Origin: Bradyrhizobium sp. 170
GTDB taxonomy: Bacteria; Pseudomonadota; Alphaproteobacteria; Rhizobiales; Xanthobacteraceae
Reading direction: 5' to 3'
Length of the DNA: 64,000 bases
Assembly: GCF_023101085.1 (NCBI RefSeq)
Contig: NZ_CP064703.1
Location: forward strand, 3,224,001 to 3,288,000
The notes beneath the pieces were generated by a model. The model did not search any database. It was not told where the DNA came from and worked only from the letters and a program-made list of their open reading frames with translations. Below are positions 41,555 to 50,900 of this stretch, in pieces. The translations under genes and the position numbers were made by a program. How positions within the stretch are numbered: position 1 is the first letter of the stretch; each line of letters opens with the position of its first letter.

Positions 41555-41935
41555 ATGCGCGTCTTCATCGCAATCTCGATTGTCGTCGCTTCGGTATCGT
41601 CCGCGTCCGCGCAATTTGCGATGGACCACGGCCACGCCGCGGACGCCGCCCAGGCCGCTCGCGCGGCGCGGGCTGCTGCGGATGCCAAGGCCGCGGCCAT
41701 CGCCTCCGGCGCGCCGCTGCTTCCCAGCCAGCAAACCAATTTCTTCGTGGGCAGTCGCGGCACAGTGAAGATCGCGCCCCGCACGGCAGAAGAGCTGAAG
41801 GCCGATGAAGCCGCCCAAGCCGCCTGGAACGAACGCTGCCGGCCGACCGTGGTCGAAGACCGCGAGGGCCTGCGCCGCGTGAGATATGCCGAACGGGATT
41901 GCGATCTCTCTCGCTTCAACACCGCCGGCAATTAG
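41555..41935 (+). CDS. Small secreted protein, paralogue of the previous gene
   Basis: 126 aa from ATG 41555 with an AAGAGG site. The signal peptide MRVFIAISIVVASVSSASA precedes QFAMDHGHAADAAQ and an Ala-rich helix. The C-terminal third (WNERCRPTVVEDREGLRRVR, YAERDCDLSRF) aligns with the end of the protein at 41054: W-x3-C-(K/R)P, D-x-EG, R-x2-YA and a final C(D/E). So the two are tandem paralogues with different N-terminal inserts. Function unknown. Confidence 0.75.
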   Translation: MRVFIAISIVVASVSSASAQFAMDHGHAADAAQAARAARAAADAKAAAIASGAPLLPSQQTNFFVGSRGTVKIAPRTAEELKADEAAQAAWNERCRPTVVEDREGLRRVRYAERDCDLSRFNTAGN

Positions 41936-42011
41936 CGCTGCTGCGTGGGTCGAAACTCACCGACCTCGCATGAAGCGAACACGACCGCCGGGCGGACTGG
42001 CTGAGGCTGCG

Positions 42012-42479
42012 TTATCGCGGTTGAGCTAGGAAGGCGATGATCTTTTTTCGATCGTCGCTCGATGAGAGGCCGCCATACGGCTTCATGCTGTTGCCGGGCA
42101 CGACTTCATCGGGGTTTGCAATGAAGCGATCGAGCTTCTCCTCATCCCAGACGAAGCCTGCCTCCTTCATCGCGCTGGAAAACCCGTAGTCCGGCAGCGA
42201 CCCTGCTTTCCGTCCCACTATCTTGTGGAGGTTCGGGCCCAGCCGATTGTCGCCCTCTTTCACCATGTGACATGTTCGACAGGCATTGTTGAACGCCTGT
42301 TGCCCTGAGGCGTCCCCCGCGCCTTGCGACGCCTGAGGCAGGGCGGAAGGCGATGGAAGCATGAACGCTATTGCGCTCAACGCGCTTATCAAGAACATCC
42401 GGCTACGGTACCGCAAATGTGTGTCTCGCCGGCTGGACGTTGGCCAAGCGAAAAGCGTGCTGAAGTGCCATTGGCTCAT
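42012..42479 (-). CDS. Class I c-type cytochrome
   Basis: 155 aa. The start ATG 42479 is set by a strong GAGGTGAT site seven bases away; a later ATG (42398) lacks any site. A long n-region leads into the hydrophobic signal MFLISALSAIAFMLPSPSAL. Haem attachment NACRTCHMVKEGD (Cys 67, Cys 70, His 71) is followed by GPNLHKIVGRKAG and the sixth ligand Met 132 in PGNSMKPYGG. Family: soluble cytochrome c2/c550-like electron carrier of the periplasm. It follows the Spy-like gene by 43 bases on the same strand and may share its message. Confidence 0.88.
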   Translation of the reverse strand: MSQWHFSTLFAWPTSSRRDTHLRYRSRMFLISALSAIAFMLPSPSALPQASQGAGDASGQQAFNNACRTCHMVKEGDNRLGPNLHKIVGRKAGSLPDYGFSSAMKEAGFVWDEEKLDRFIANPDEVVPGNSMKPYGGLSSSDDRKKIIAFLAQPR

Positions 42480-42522
42480 TCGATCACCTCGTCAAGATAA
42501 AGGATTGGGGCCAGAGTTTCGG

Positions 42523-44334
42523 TCAGGGGCTTGCGGTCTGTGGCAGCGTATTGAAGCGCGCCTTCTGCTCGTTGCTCAGCGCGGCATAGAACTCATCCAA
42601 TGCCGGCTGCACCAGCGCGGCTGCCTGCAGCATGGCCTCGAGCCGCTTTTCCATGGCCTCCAGCCGTCCTAGCGGTGTGAGCGGTACGTCGTCGGGGCAG
42701 GCGGCCTGTAACCGTTCAACCGCATTCTTCGTCGCCTGGCTCAAGCGGTCGAGCGCTTCCTTTTGCTTGCCCGCCGGATGTATCACGGCCTCGATCCGAT
42801 CGATCGGTAGTTGCGTGAGGCTGGACTTCGGCTCGCCGCAAGCCTCGGCCTGGGCACTCGCTTCCTGCTGCGGCGGCTGTTGCGCACGCTCGCCGACGTT
42901 CGGGCCGAGCGCGTTGAAACGCGCTTTTTGCTCGTCGTTCAGCGAATTATAAAACTGCTCAAGTGCCGGACGCACGATCCTTACCGCGTCGAGCGTTGCG
43001 CTGACGCGGTTCGTCATCGCCCGCAAGCGACCGGGTGGCGTCATCGCATAGGAATCGGCGCAGCTGAACAGGTCGGCCGCCTTTGCCGCGGCGGCCTTCA
43101 ATTCATCAAGCAGGGCGCGCTGCTCGGGCCTCGGCTGTACTGCCCGCGCGATCTCCTCGATCGGCCAGGCGGTCACGCCCTTATCCGGGCCTTGGCACAA
43201 TTGCCGGAGAGTCTGTGGGCTGACGCTTGCGCGTCCGCGCGCTCGATAATCGGTGATCGCAGCGCCAGGTTCCGGATATCTAGCGTAAGCGGAATACGGG
43301 CTGTCCGTCCCCCAAAATACCGTGTCGACGAAGTCGTCGTAAGCGTAGGCCCAATAGCCGGGGTCGTAGGCGTAGGGCCAGAAGGTGTAGTTGAAGATGT
43401 CGGAATAGGCATAGGGCCAGAAGACCGGGCCGAGCCAGGCCACAAACGCTGCGCGATGGCCGCGCCGCCAGGCATGGCGGGGAGCCCAGCCGTTCTCCCG
43501 GGCCGTGAGCGCGGTTCGGGCTTGCAGGGAATCATTGCTGCGGAACTGCGCGGCAAACCGCCCGCGAGTCGCAGCCTGCATAGCGGCAGTTCGTTCAGCC
43601 GAAGGCGTGGGTGCTAGCCGCTGCAGGCGCGCCTGATCGCTTTGCTGCAAGCGCTGCTCGCGCTGGAGCAGGCGGTTCTGTGTTTGCAACACTCTTTCCT
43701 GCGCGCGTTGCGCCCGGAGACCTTCCGGCTTTTGCGTCTGCAATTGCTGCACGCGCTGCTGCATGCGGTCGATGCGGCTCTGCCGCTCGGTGCTTTGGCG
43801 CGACAGCATATCGCGCTGTCGCTCCTGCACCATTTGCTGCCGCTGCTGGACGCGCTGCTCACGCTGCTGCGCACGCGTTTCGATCTGCTCCTTTCGCGAC
43901 GTTCCCGCGCCCACAGCGGGCGACGGGCCCGGCCGCGATGGTGCGGCGATGCGCGGCTCGGGGTGTCTTGTCATCGCCGGTCGTTGCGGCGGCGCGGCAC
44001 GATGCATCTCGGGTCGCGGCCCTGCAACGTGCGGTGCGGCCGGTCGCGGCGGAGCGGCGATACGCGGCGGCGCCTGCGGGGCCATGGCTGGACGCTGCGG
44101 TGGGGGAGCTGCACGGAACGCCGGTGCGGCGGGTCGCGCCATGGCCGGAGGCGCCGCTGGACGGGCCATTGCAGGTGGTGCTGCTGGGCGGGCCATGGCA
44201 GGTGGTGCTGCTGGGGCTGCTGGCGCGGCCCCGCCCCCTGGGCGGCCTCGGTCTTGGGCGAAAGAGCCGGTGCTCACCGCGATCGCGGACACACCAAGAA
44301 AAAACGCGGCAACGCGAACCGGGCGCGGAAGCAT
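42523..44334 (-). CDS. Large Spy/CpxP (LTXXQ)-type periplasmic protein with low-complexity N-half
   Basis: 603 aa. Signal peptide to about residue 26 (STGSFA/QDRG). Residues 30-150 are Pro/Ala-rich with three exact-pattern AAPPAMARP repeats; 150-260 are a Gln/Arg-rich coiled coil (REQRVQQRQQMVQERQRDML). Then comes an aromatic stretch (FWPYAYSDIFNYTFWPYAYD). Two LTXXQ-like modules follow, each ending with LN/SNEQKARFN: SLNDEQKARFNALGP and ALSNEQKARFNTLPQ, each with two Cys (LFSCADSYA; LQAACPDDV). Spy-type proteins are small periplasmic chaperones, so this is a duplicated and extended relative. Role in envelope stress is inference. Confidence 0.78.
   Translation of the reverse strand: MLPRPVRVAAFFLGVSAIAVSTGSFAQDRGRPGGGAAPAAPAAPPAMARPAAPPAMARPAAPPAMARPAAPAFRAAPPPQRPAMAPQAPPRIAAPPRPAAPHVAGPRPEMHRAAPPQRPAMTRHPEPRIAAPSRPGPSPAVGAGTSRKEQIETRAQQREQRVQQRQQMVQERQRDMLSRQSTERQSRIDRMQQRVQQLQTQKPEGLRAQRAQERVLQTQNRLLQREQRLQQSDQARLQRLAPTPSAERTAAMQAATRGRFAAQFRSNDSLQARTALTARENGWAPRHAWRRGHRAAFVAWLGPVFWPYAYSDIFNYTFWPYAYDPGYWAYAYDDFVDTVFWGTDSPYSAYARYPEPGAAITDYRARGRASVSPQTLRQLCQGPDKGVTAWPIEEIARAVQPRPEQRALLDELKAAAAKAADLFSCADSYAMTPPGRLRAMTNRVSATLDAVRIVRPALEQFYNSLNDEQKARFNALGPNVGERAQQPPQQEASAQAEACGEPKSSLTQLPIDRIEAVIHPAGKQKEALDRLSQATKNAVERLQAACPDDVPLTPLGRLEAMEKRLEAMLQAAALVQPALDEFYAALSNEQKARFNTLPQTASP
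44131..44211 (-). repeat. In-gene tandem repeat, 3 x 27 bases (AAPPAMARP)
   Basis: Three consecutive 27-base units at 44185-44211, 44158-44184 and 44131-44157 each encode AAPPAMARP, with synonymous changes mostly in the third unit. The repeats keep the frame of the Spy-like gene and could vary in number between strains. Confidence 0.8.
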
Positions 44335-44459
44335 GATCTCAACTCCCTCGTGCTTCGCCGCCCGGAAGTATCAACGCGCAAACGCCAAAATCGTTCGCTT
44401 GGCTCTATGACTTGCGTTTTCGTATTTTGCGATGCGGACTGCTGCAATTCGTCACAGCC

Positions 44460-45680
44460 CTAACTGATCTTGCAGGGCACGTGCAAAAATCCGCGGAAGC
44501 GCACGCGGCCGCCGCGAACCGGCGCGCCGGCGAGCGCATAATCCGGAAAGCGCGCGAGGAAATGCGAGATCGCTATCGCGCCCTCGAGCCGCGCCAGCGC
44601 CATGCCGGCGCATTGATGCGCGCCGGTGCCGAAGGCCAGATGCCGGTTTGGCGTACGGCCGATATCGAAACGTTCGGGATCGGCGAACTGCGCGGGGTCG
44701 CGGTTGGCGGCGCCGATGCACAACGTCACCGGCGTGCCTGCGGGCAACGCGACGCCGCCGAGCTCAAACGGCTCGACGGTCATGCGGTTGCCGAGCTGGT
44801 TGGAGCTCTCGAACCGCAGCATTTCCTCGACCGCAGTCTTGATCAGCGAAGGGTCTTCGATCAATCGCCGTTTCTCGCTTGCATGGTTCGACAGCGCCAC
44901 CAGCCCGTTGCCGATCAGGTTGGTGGTGGTCTCGTGGCCGGCATTGAGCAGGAAGATGCAGTTGTGCAGCAGCTCCTTTTCGGTCAGCCGCTCGCCATTG
45001 TCTTCGCCCTGAATGAGCCGCGTCAGCACGTCTCGGTCGGGATTGCCGGGCTTCGCCCGCCGCCGGGCCACCAGCCCTTCGAGGTACGACAGGAAGTCCT
45101 GCACCGCCTTGTTGCCGCGGGCAAAGACGTCCGGGCCGATCACCGGCTCCAGCGCGCCAAGGATGGCCAGCGACCAGTCGCGCAAGGGCTCGCGCTCGTC
45201 CTCGGGAACGTCGAGCAGGTTGCCGATCACCTCGATCGGGATCGCGGCGGCGAAATCGTCGATCAGGTCCACCTTGCCCTTGACGGCGATGGCGTCGAGG
45301 AGGCGCTCGACCAGCCGGATCAGGTCGGGCTCCATGCCGGCGATTGCGCGCGGCGAGAGCGCACCCATGATCAGGCGGCGGACGCGGGTATGGGCGGGAG
45401 GATCGTTGAAGACGAGGCTCGTGGTGTGGTGCTCGTAGAGCAGGGAAGCACCGTACTTCGGTGAGAACTCCTTCTTCTTGTCCGAAGAGAAGGCCTTGGT
45501 GTTCTTGTAGGCTGCGACCAGGTCGTCGTAGCGGGTCAGGAAATACGAGCCGTTCGGCAGCCGCTTGACCGGATCGGTCTCGCGCAGCGCGCGATAGGTC
45601 GGGTAGGGGTTGGCATAGAACTCCGGCGTCAGCTTTTCGAGGTCGAAGGTGGCCGCCAGTTCGCGCGCATCCAAATTCAT
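44460..45680 (-). CDS. Cytochrome P450
   Basis: 406 aa, standard for a soluble bacterial P450. The I-helix has NAGHETTTNLIG, the K-helix ExxR is in AVEEMLRFESSNQLGN, and the haem loop is LAFGTGAHQCAGMALARLEG with the thiolate Cys near residue 357. It monooxygenates an unknown substrate and needs a ferredoxin and reductase; a reductase of suitable type is encoded at 25682 but not linked. It is divergent from a TetR-type gene across 306 bases containing two inverted repeats. Confidence 0.92.
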   Translation of the reverse strand: MNLDARELAATFDLEKLTPEFYANPYPTYRALRETDPVKRLPNGSYFLTRYDDLVAAYKNTKAFSSDKKKEFSPKYGASLLYEHHTTSLVFNDPPAHTRVRRLIMGALSPRAIAGMEPDLIRLVERLLDAIAVKGKVDLIDDFAAAIPIEVIGNLLDVPEDEREPLRDWSLAILGALEPVIGPDVFARGNKAVQDFLSYLEGLVARRRAKPGNPDRDVLTRLIQGEDNGERLTEKELLHNCIFLLNAGHETTTNLIGNGLVALSNHASEKRRLIEDPSLIKTAVEEMLRFESSNQLGNRMTVEPFELGGVALPAGTPVTLCIGAANRDPAQFADPERFDIGRTPNRHLAFGTGAHQCAGMALARLEGAIAISHFLARFPDYALAGAPVRGGRVRFRGFLHVPCKIS

Positions 45681-45712
45681 GGCCCGCCATACTCTCTGGG
45701 AAGATTAAGTAA

Positions 45713-45732
45713 GCGACCATCTAATTAGTCGC
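45713..45732. promoter_or_regulatory. Inverted repeat GCGAC-N10-GTCGC upstream of the P450 gene
   Basis: GCGAC (45713-45717) and GTCGC (45728-45732) flank the palindrome CTAATTAG (45721-45728), 33 bases before the P450 start. It is a candidate operator for the P450 promoter. The rest of the 306-base gap (45733-45964) shows nothing definite. Confidence 0.35.
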
Positions 45733-45964
45733 ACTTGCAACTATCTTAAATGCCGTATCCAAGGCGTCAAGCCGGCGCGCAGCGTCCAGGCCTGCGCCAT
45801 CGGCGGCGCGTTCGGGTTGCGGCCGATCCGGGATAAGCCGGCAAGGCGAGCGGCCCGATTTCCGGAAAAATGGTGCTCTAACAAGGCGATGAAGCTGTGT
45901 CTTTGACGTCACCCCGCGACAGAATTCGTTTGGTGCGCTGCAATAGATCCTTGACTTCGTTAAG

Positions 45965-45980
45965 GTGAGTGATTACTCAC
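45965..45980. promoter_or_regulatory. TetR-type operator GTGAGTGATTACTCAC
   Basis: A perfect inverted repeat GTGAGT (45965-45970) / ACTCAC (45975-45980) with a four-base centre, ending seven bases before the ATG of the TetR gene. TetR repressors of RND pumps often bind such TGAGTGA-type palindromes overlapping their own start, so autoregulation is likely. Confidence 0.6.
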
Positions 45981-45986
45981 GCCCCC

Positions 45987-46688
45987 ATGTCTACCCTGCG
46001 CATGACCAGTGACTTGCGGCGGCAATTGATCTTGAGCGCCGCGAAGCGATGCTTCGCCCGCAACGGCTTTGCCGGCACCACGACCAAGAGCGTGGCGGCG
46101 GCCGCGGCTATTTCGGAAGGGCTGTTGTTCAAACACTTCCCCTCCAAGGCCGCGCTCTATGCCGAGATCCTCGCGGAGGAGTGCGAGGCCGATCCGGATT
46201 TCGCGCACCTGCTCGGTCAGGAGCCTTCAACTGCCACACTGGTCGAACTGGTCAAGGGCATGGTTGGCCATTTCATGGAAGTATCCGACGGGTCGGATCA
46301 GGAGGAAGCGCAGCGGCTGCGGCTGATGACGACGAGCCATCTCGACGATGGCGAGTTCGCGCGTCTGCTCTACGACAAGATCGGCGGCCTGATCGGGCCG
46401 GTGTTCTCCGCATCGATCGAAAGCGCTGTAGCGGCCGGCGACGCGGTGCGGATCGGCAGCGATCCGCTCAACCTGTTCTGGTTCGCCCACCACACCGTGC
46501 TGATGGCGGCGCTCTCGCGGCTTCCCGCCGTACCCTGTCTTTCCTACGGCAACGCCGCCGATCTGGAGCGGCAGCTCTCTCAATTCGTCCTGCGCGGCAT
46601 CGGACTTACCGAAGCCGCAATTGCTTCACATCTGGACGGCGAGCTGTCACCGAATTCGGGACAATCGGTAACTGCAGAAAGTGCATGA
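45987..46688 (+). CDS. TetR-family repressor of the RND efflux genes
   Basis: 233 aa from ATG 45987 (MSTLRMTSDLRRQLILSAAK). No ribosome site precedes it because the operator occupies that place; leaderless or weak translation is possible. The helix-turn-helix is RNGFAGTTTKSVAAAAAISE to LLFKHFPSKAALYAEIL. The ligand domain is full-length. Its stop (46686-46688) ends one base before the adaptor ATG, so regulator and pump share an operon. Confidence 0.88.
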   Translation: MSTLRMTSDLRRQLILSAAKRCFARNGFAGTTTKSVAAAAAISEGLLFKHFPSKAALYAEILAEECEADPDFAHLLGQEPSTATLVELVKGMVGHFMEVSDGSDQEEAQRLRLMTTSHLDDGEFARLLYDKIGGLIGPVFSASIESAVAAGDAVRIGSDPLNLFWFAHHTVLMAALSRLPAVPCLSYGNAADLERQLSQFVLRGIGLTEAAIASHLDGELSPNSGQSVTAESA

Positions 46689-46689
46689 C

Positions 46690-47883
46690 ATGAATATCGT
46701 GACTGAACCCAAAATTTCGGGCAAGCCGATTACCGACAAGCCGCACAAGCGGCCGGTCCGGCTGGTGCGCTGGTTCATCGTCGTGGGGTTGCTGCTGGCC
46801 TTGCTGGTTGGCGGTCTCGTCTGGTTCAACTACTTCCGCGGCAAGATGATCGCGCAGTTCTTCGCGAACAACAAGCCGCCGCCGACCAGCGTGAACATTG
46901 CCACGGCGAAGTCCGAAACCATTCCGAATCTCCTGACGGCAGTCGGCGATCTCGCTGCTGTGCATCAGGTCAACGTGACCTCGGATGTCAACGGCCGCAT
47001 CACCGACATCCAGTTCACCGCTGGCGCCAGCGTGAAGGCGGGTACGCCGCTGCTGCAAATGTTCGACGGCCCTGAGCAGGGCGACCTCGCCAACTTCAAG
47101 GCTCAGCAGCGGGTGGCGCAGATCTCGCTGGATCGCGCCAAGCAACTGGCGGAGCGGCAGGTCGGACCGCAGGCGACCGTGGATACCGCGCAGGCCGCGT
47201 TCGATCAGGCCAGCGCCAGCATCGCCAAGACGGAAGCCATCATCTCGCAGAAGCTGGTGCGTGCGCCGTTCGATGGCGAACTCGGCGTTCGCAGGGTCGA
47301 GGTCGGACAGTATCTCACCGCCGGCACGCAGATCGTCTCGCTGACCGACCTGTCGGTGCTGTTTGCCAACTTCACCGTGACGGAAAAGGATTCCGGCCAG
47401 CTCAAGGTCGGCCAGATCGTTCGTATCGCGGTCGATGCCTATCCGGGCCGCACCTTCGAGGGCAAGATCACCACCATCGAGCCGCAGATCGCGACCGAGA
47501 CGCGCAACATCCGTGTGCAGGCGACGATCCAGAATCCGGATCGCATCCTCAAGCCGGGCATGTTCACCACCACCACCGTGGTGCTGCCGGACAAGCCGCC
47601 GGTCGTCACCGTGCCCGAAACCGCGGTCGACTACACGCTCTATGGCGACTCGGTCTACCTCCTCAGCGAGAAGAAGGAAGAGGACGGCAAGACCAGCCTC
47701 ACGGTGACGCGGACCTTCGTGCAGACCGGCAAGCGCCTCGAGGGACGCGCCGAAATCCTGAAGGGTTTGAAGGACGGCGACCGCGTGGTGTCCGTGGGGC
47801 AGCTCAAGCTGCAATCGGGGGCGGCGGTGACGGTCTCGAACGATCCGGTGCCGCCGATTCCGGCGAAGCCGCCGCGCTACTAG
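46690..47883 (+). CDS. RND efflux periplasmic adaptor (membrane fusion protein)
   Basis: 397 aa from ATG 46690 (MNIVTEPKISGKPITDKPHK). A single N-terminal membrane anchor WFIVVGLLLALLVGGLVWF is followed by the lipoyl-like half VNVTSDVNGRITDIQFTAG, a short alpha-hairpin (RVAQISLDRAKQLAERQ), then the second lipoyl half KLVRAPFDGELGVRRVEVGQ and a beta-barrel (FANFTVTEKDSGQLKVGQ). This is the AcrA/MexA class without the lipid-attached Cys. It links the RND pump to an outer-membrane channel. A perfect 20-base palindrome follows before the pump gene. Confidence 0.92.
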   Translation: MNIVTEPKISGKPITDKPHKRPVRLVRWFIVVGLLLALLVGGLVWFNYFRGKMIAQFFANNKPPPTSVNIATAKSETIPNLLTAVGDLAAVHQVNVTSDVNGRITDIQFTAGASVKAGTPLLQMFDGPEQGDLANFKAQQRVAQISLDRAKQLAERQVGPQATVDTAQAAFDQASASIAKTEAIISQKLVRAPFDGELGVRRVEVGQYLTAGTQIVSLTDLSVLFANFTVTEKDSGQLKVGQIVRIAVDAYPGRTFEGKITTIEPQIATETRNIRVQATIQNPDRILKPGMFTTTTVVLPDKPPVVTVPETAVDYTLYGDSVYLLSEKKEEDGKTSLTVTRTFVQTGKRLEGRAEILKGLKDGDRVVSVGQLKLQSGAAVTVSNDPVPPIPAKPPRY

Positions 47884-47905
47884 CGCGCGCTAACAACTGA
47901 CGATC

Positions 47906-47925
47906 GCGCGGCCCGCGGGCCGCGC
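47906..47925. repeat. Perfect 20-base GC palindrome between adaptor and pump genes
   Basis: GCGCGGCCCGCGGGCCGCGC (47906-47925) is its own reverse complement, in the 115-base gap between two co-oriented operon genes. As RNA it would form a very stable hairpin with no T tract, so it may slow decay or set the ratio of adaptor to pump. Confidence 0.7.
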
Positions 47926-47998
47926 TGGCGAAAAGGCGGGCGGCGGTACTGCGATGAGACCGCGCCCGAAATGCTGAACTCAGCGGGATAAATCTGCG

Positions 47999-50900
47999 AT
48001 GGCCTTAACCGATATTTTCATCAAGCGTCCGATCCTGTCGGTCGTCGTCAGCCTGCTGATCCTGCTGATTGGTCTCAGAGCCGCGAGCGTATTGCCGATC
48101 CGGCAATATCCGAAGCTGTCGAACACGGTGGTCACGATCACCACCGTCTACCCGGGCGCGTCGGCCAATTTGATCCAGGGCTTCATCACCACGCCGATCG
48201 AGCAAGCGGTCGCCTCCGCCGAGGGTGTCGACTACATCACCTCGTCGTCGGTGCAGGGCACCAGCACGATCCAGGTTTACGTCAAGCTGAATTTCGATCC
48301 GAACCAGGCGCTGACCGAAGTTCTCGCCAAGGTGAATTCGGTCAAATATCTGATCCCGAAGGAATCGAACGACCCGATCGTGGTTAAGACGACCGGTCAG
48401 ACCACGGCGGTGATGTATCTCGGGTTCTCGAGCGATGAACTCTCGGGGTCGGCGATTTCGGATTACCTGACGCGCGTGGTGCAGCCGGTGCTGTCGACGG
48501 TCGACGGCGTGGCGTCGGCCGATATTCTCGGCGGGCAAACATTTGCGATGCGATTGTGGCTCGATCCGGTGCGGATGGCGGGGCGCGGCGTGTCGCCAAG
48601 CGACGTCTCGGCGGCGATTGCCGCCAACAACTTCCAGGCTGCGGCCGGTCAGGCCAAGGGCTACTTCATCGTCTCGAACGTTCAGACCAACACCGATCTG
48701 CGCAACCTCGATCAATTCAAGAAGATGATCGTCAAGTCCAAGGACGGCGGCTTCGTGCGGATCGAGGATATCGCCACCGTCGAACTTGCCGCCCAAAGCT
48801 CGGACGCCAGCGTCGCGTTCAGCGGCGAGCGCGCGATCTTCATCGGCGTGCAGGCGACCCCGCAAGGCAACCCGCTGACGCTGGTCAAGGGGGTGCGTGC
48901 GCTGTTTCCGGAGCTCGAACGCAACCTGCCGCCGTCGATGAAGATGAAGGTGGCTTATGATTCCACCAAGTTCATTCAGTCATCGATCGACGAGGTGAAG
49001 AATACGCTGATCGAGGCGGTGCTGATCGTCGTGGTCGTGATCTTCCTGTTCCTGGCCTCGTTCCGCTCGGTCATCATTCCCGTGGTTACGATTCCGCTGT
49101 CGCTGATCGGCGTCTGCAGCCTGATGCTGGCGATGGGCTTCAGCTTCAACCTGTTGACGCTGCTGGCGATGGTGCTGGCGATCGGGCTCGTGGTCGACGA
49201 CGCCATCGTGGTGGTCGAGAACATCCATCGACATCTGGAGGAAGGAAAAACCCCGGTGCAGGCGTCGCTGCAGGGCGCGCGCGAAATCGTCGGTCCCGTG
49301 ATTTCGATGACGATCACGCTGGCGGCCGTGTACGCGCCGATCGGTTTCCTCGGCGGCCTGACCGGTTCGCTGTTCCGCGAATTCGCCTTCACGCTCGCGG
49401 GCTCGGTGATCGTATCCGGCGTGATCGCGCTGACGCTGTCGCCGATGATGTGCTCGGTTCTTTTGAAGAGCGCGGACGAGGGGCGGTTCGCCAGGCTGGT
49501 CAACCGGGTGTTCGGTGCGATGACGCGCTGGTACGGCCGCCAGCTCGACCGCTCGCTCGACTATCGTCCGATCACCGGTGTGTTCGCACTGACGATCCTC
49601 GGTCTGGTGGGATTCCTCTACATGAACACCTCCAAGGAGCTGGCGCCCGAAGAGGATCAGGGTATCGTGTTCTCGGTGACCAAGGCGCCGAAATACGCCA
49701 ACATCGACTATGTCGATTTTTACGGCGAAAAGCTCGATAAGGCGTTTGAGAAGTTCCCCGAGACCGATCTCCGCTTCGTCCTCAACGGCATCACCGGCCC
49801 GCAGGGCGGCATCGCCGGCATGCTGCTCAAGCCATGGGACGAGCGTAAGCGTTCCTCGATCCAGTTGAAGCCGCTGGTACAGGCCGAGCTGAGCAAGATC
49901 GAAGGTGTTCAGGCGTTTGCGTTCAACCTGCCGCCGCTTCCGGGCGGACCGGGCGGTCTGCCGATACAGATGGTGATCAATTCGACCTCCGGCTTCCAGG
50001 CTGTCTATGAGGAGATGAACAAGCTGAAAGATGCCGCACGCAAGAGCGGCTTGTTCATCGTGTCCGACTCTGACCTCGATTTCAATCAGCCGGTGGTGCG
50101 CGTCTCCATTGACCGTTCCAAGGCCAGCGATCTCGGCATCAACATGGCGCAGGTCGGCGCCACGCTGCAGACGCTCCTGGGCGGCAATTACGTCAACCGC
50201 TTCAACCTCGAGGGACGGTCCTATCAGGTGATCCCGCAGGTGCCCCGCGGCATGCGGCTGTCGCCGGAATCGCTTGGCGGTTACTATGTCCCGACCAGCA
50301 CCGGGCAACTTGTGCCGCTGTCGACCATCGTGTCGATCGAGACCGGCACTGATCCGAATGCGCTGACGCATTACAACCAGCTCAATTCCGCGACCTTCCA
50401 GGCGGTGCCGATGCCGGGCGTGACGGTCGGGCAGGCAGTGGACTTCCTGGAGAGCGAAGCGAAAAAGTTGCCCGCCGGCTTCGGTCACGACTATCTGGCC
50501 GACTCCCGCCAATATGTGCAGGAAGGCAACCAGCTCGCGATCACCTTCGGCTTCGCACTGATCATCATCTTCCTGGTGCTGGCGGCGCAGTTCGAAAGCC
50601 TCTGGGATCCGCTGGTGATCATGATCAGCGTTCCCATGGCGATCGTCGGCGCGCTGATCCCGCTGTTCTTCGGCGTGGCGACCATCAACATCTACACCCA
50701 GGTCGGATTGCTGACGCTGGTCGGCCTCATCACCAAGCACGGCATCCTGATGGTCGAGTTCGCCAACGAGCTGCAGCTCAAGGAAGGTCTCGACAAGCGT
50801 TCGGCGATCGAGATGGCGGCCCGCATCCGGCTGCGTCCGATCCTGATGACGACGGCGGCGATGGTCACCGGCCTGATCCCGCTGCTGACGGCAACCGGCG

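Noticed and set aside
46606..47814. Minus-strand open frame opposite the efflux adaptor gene
   Set aside because: Antisense to an intact membrane fusion protein; composition biased and no start signal.
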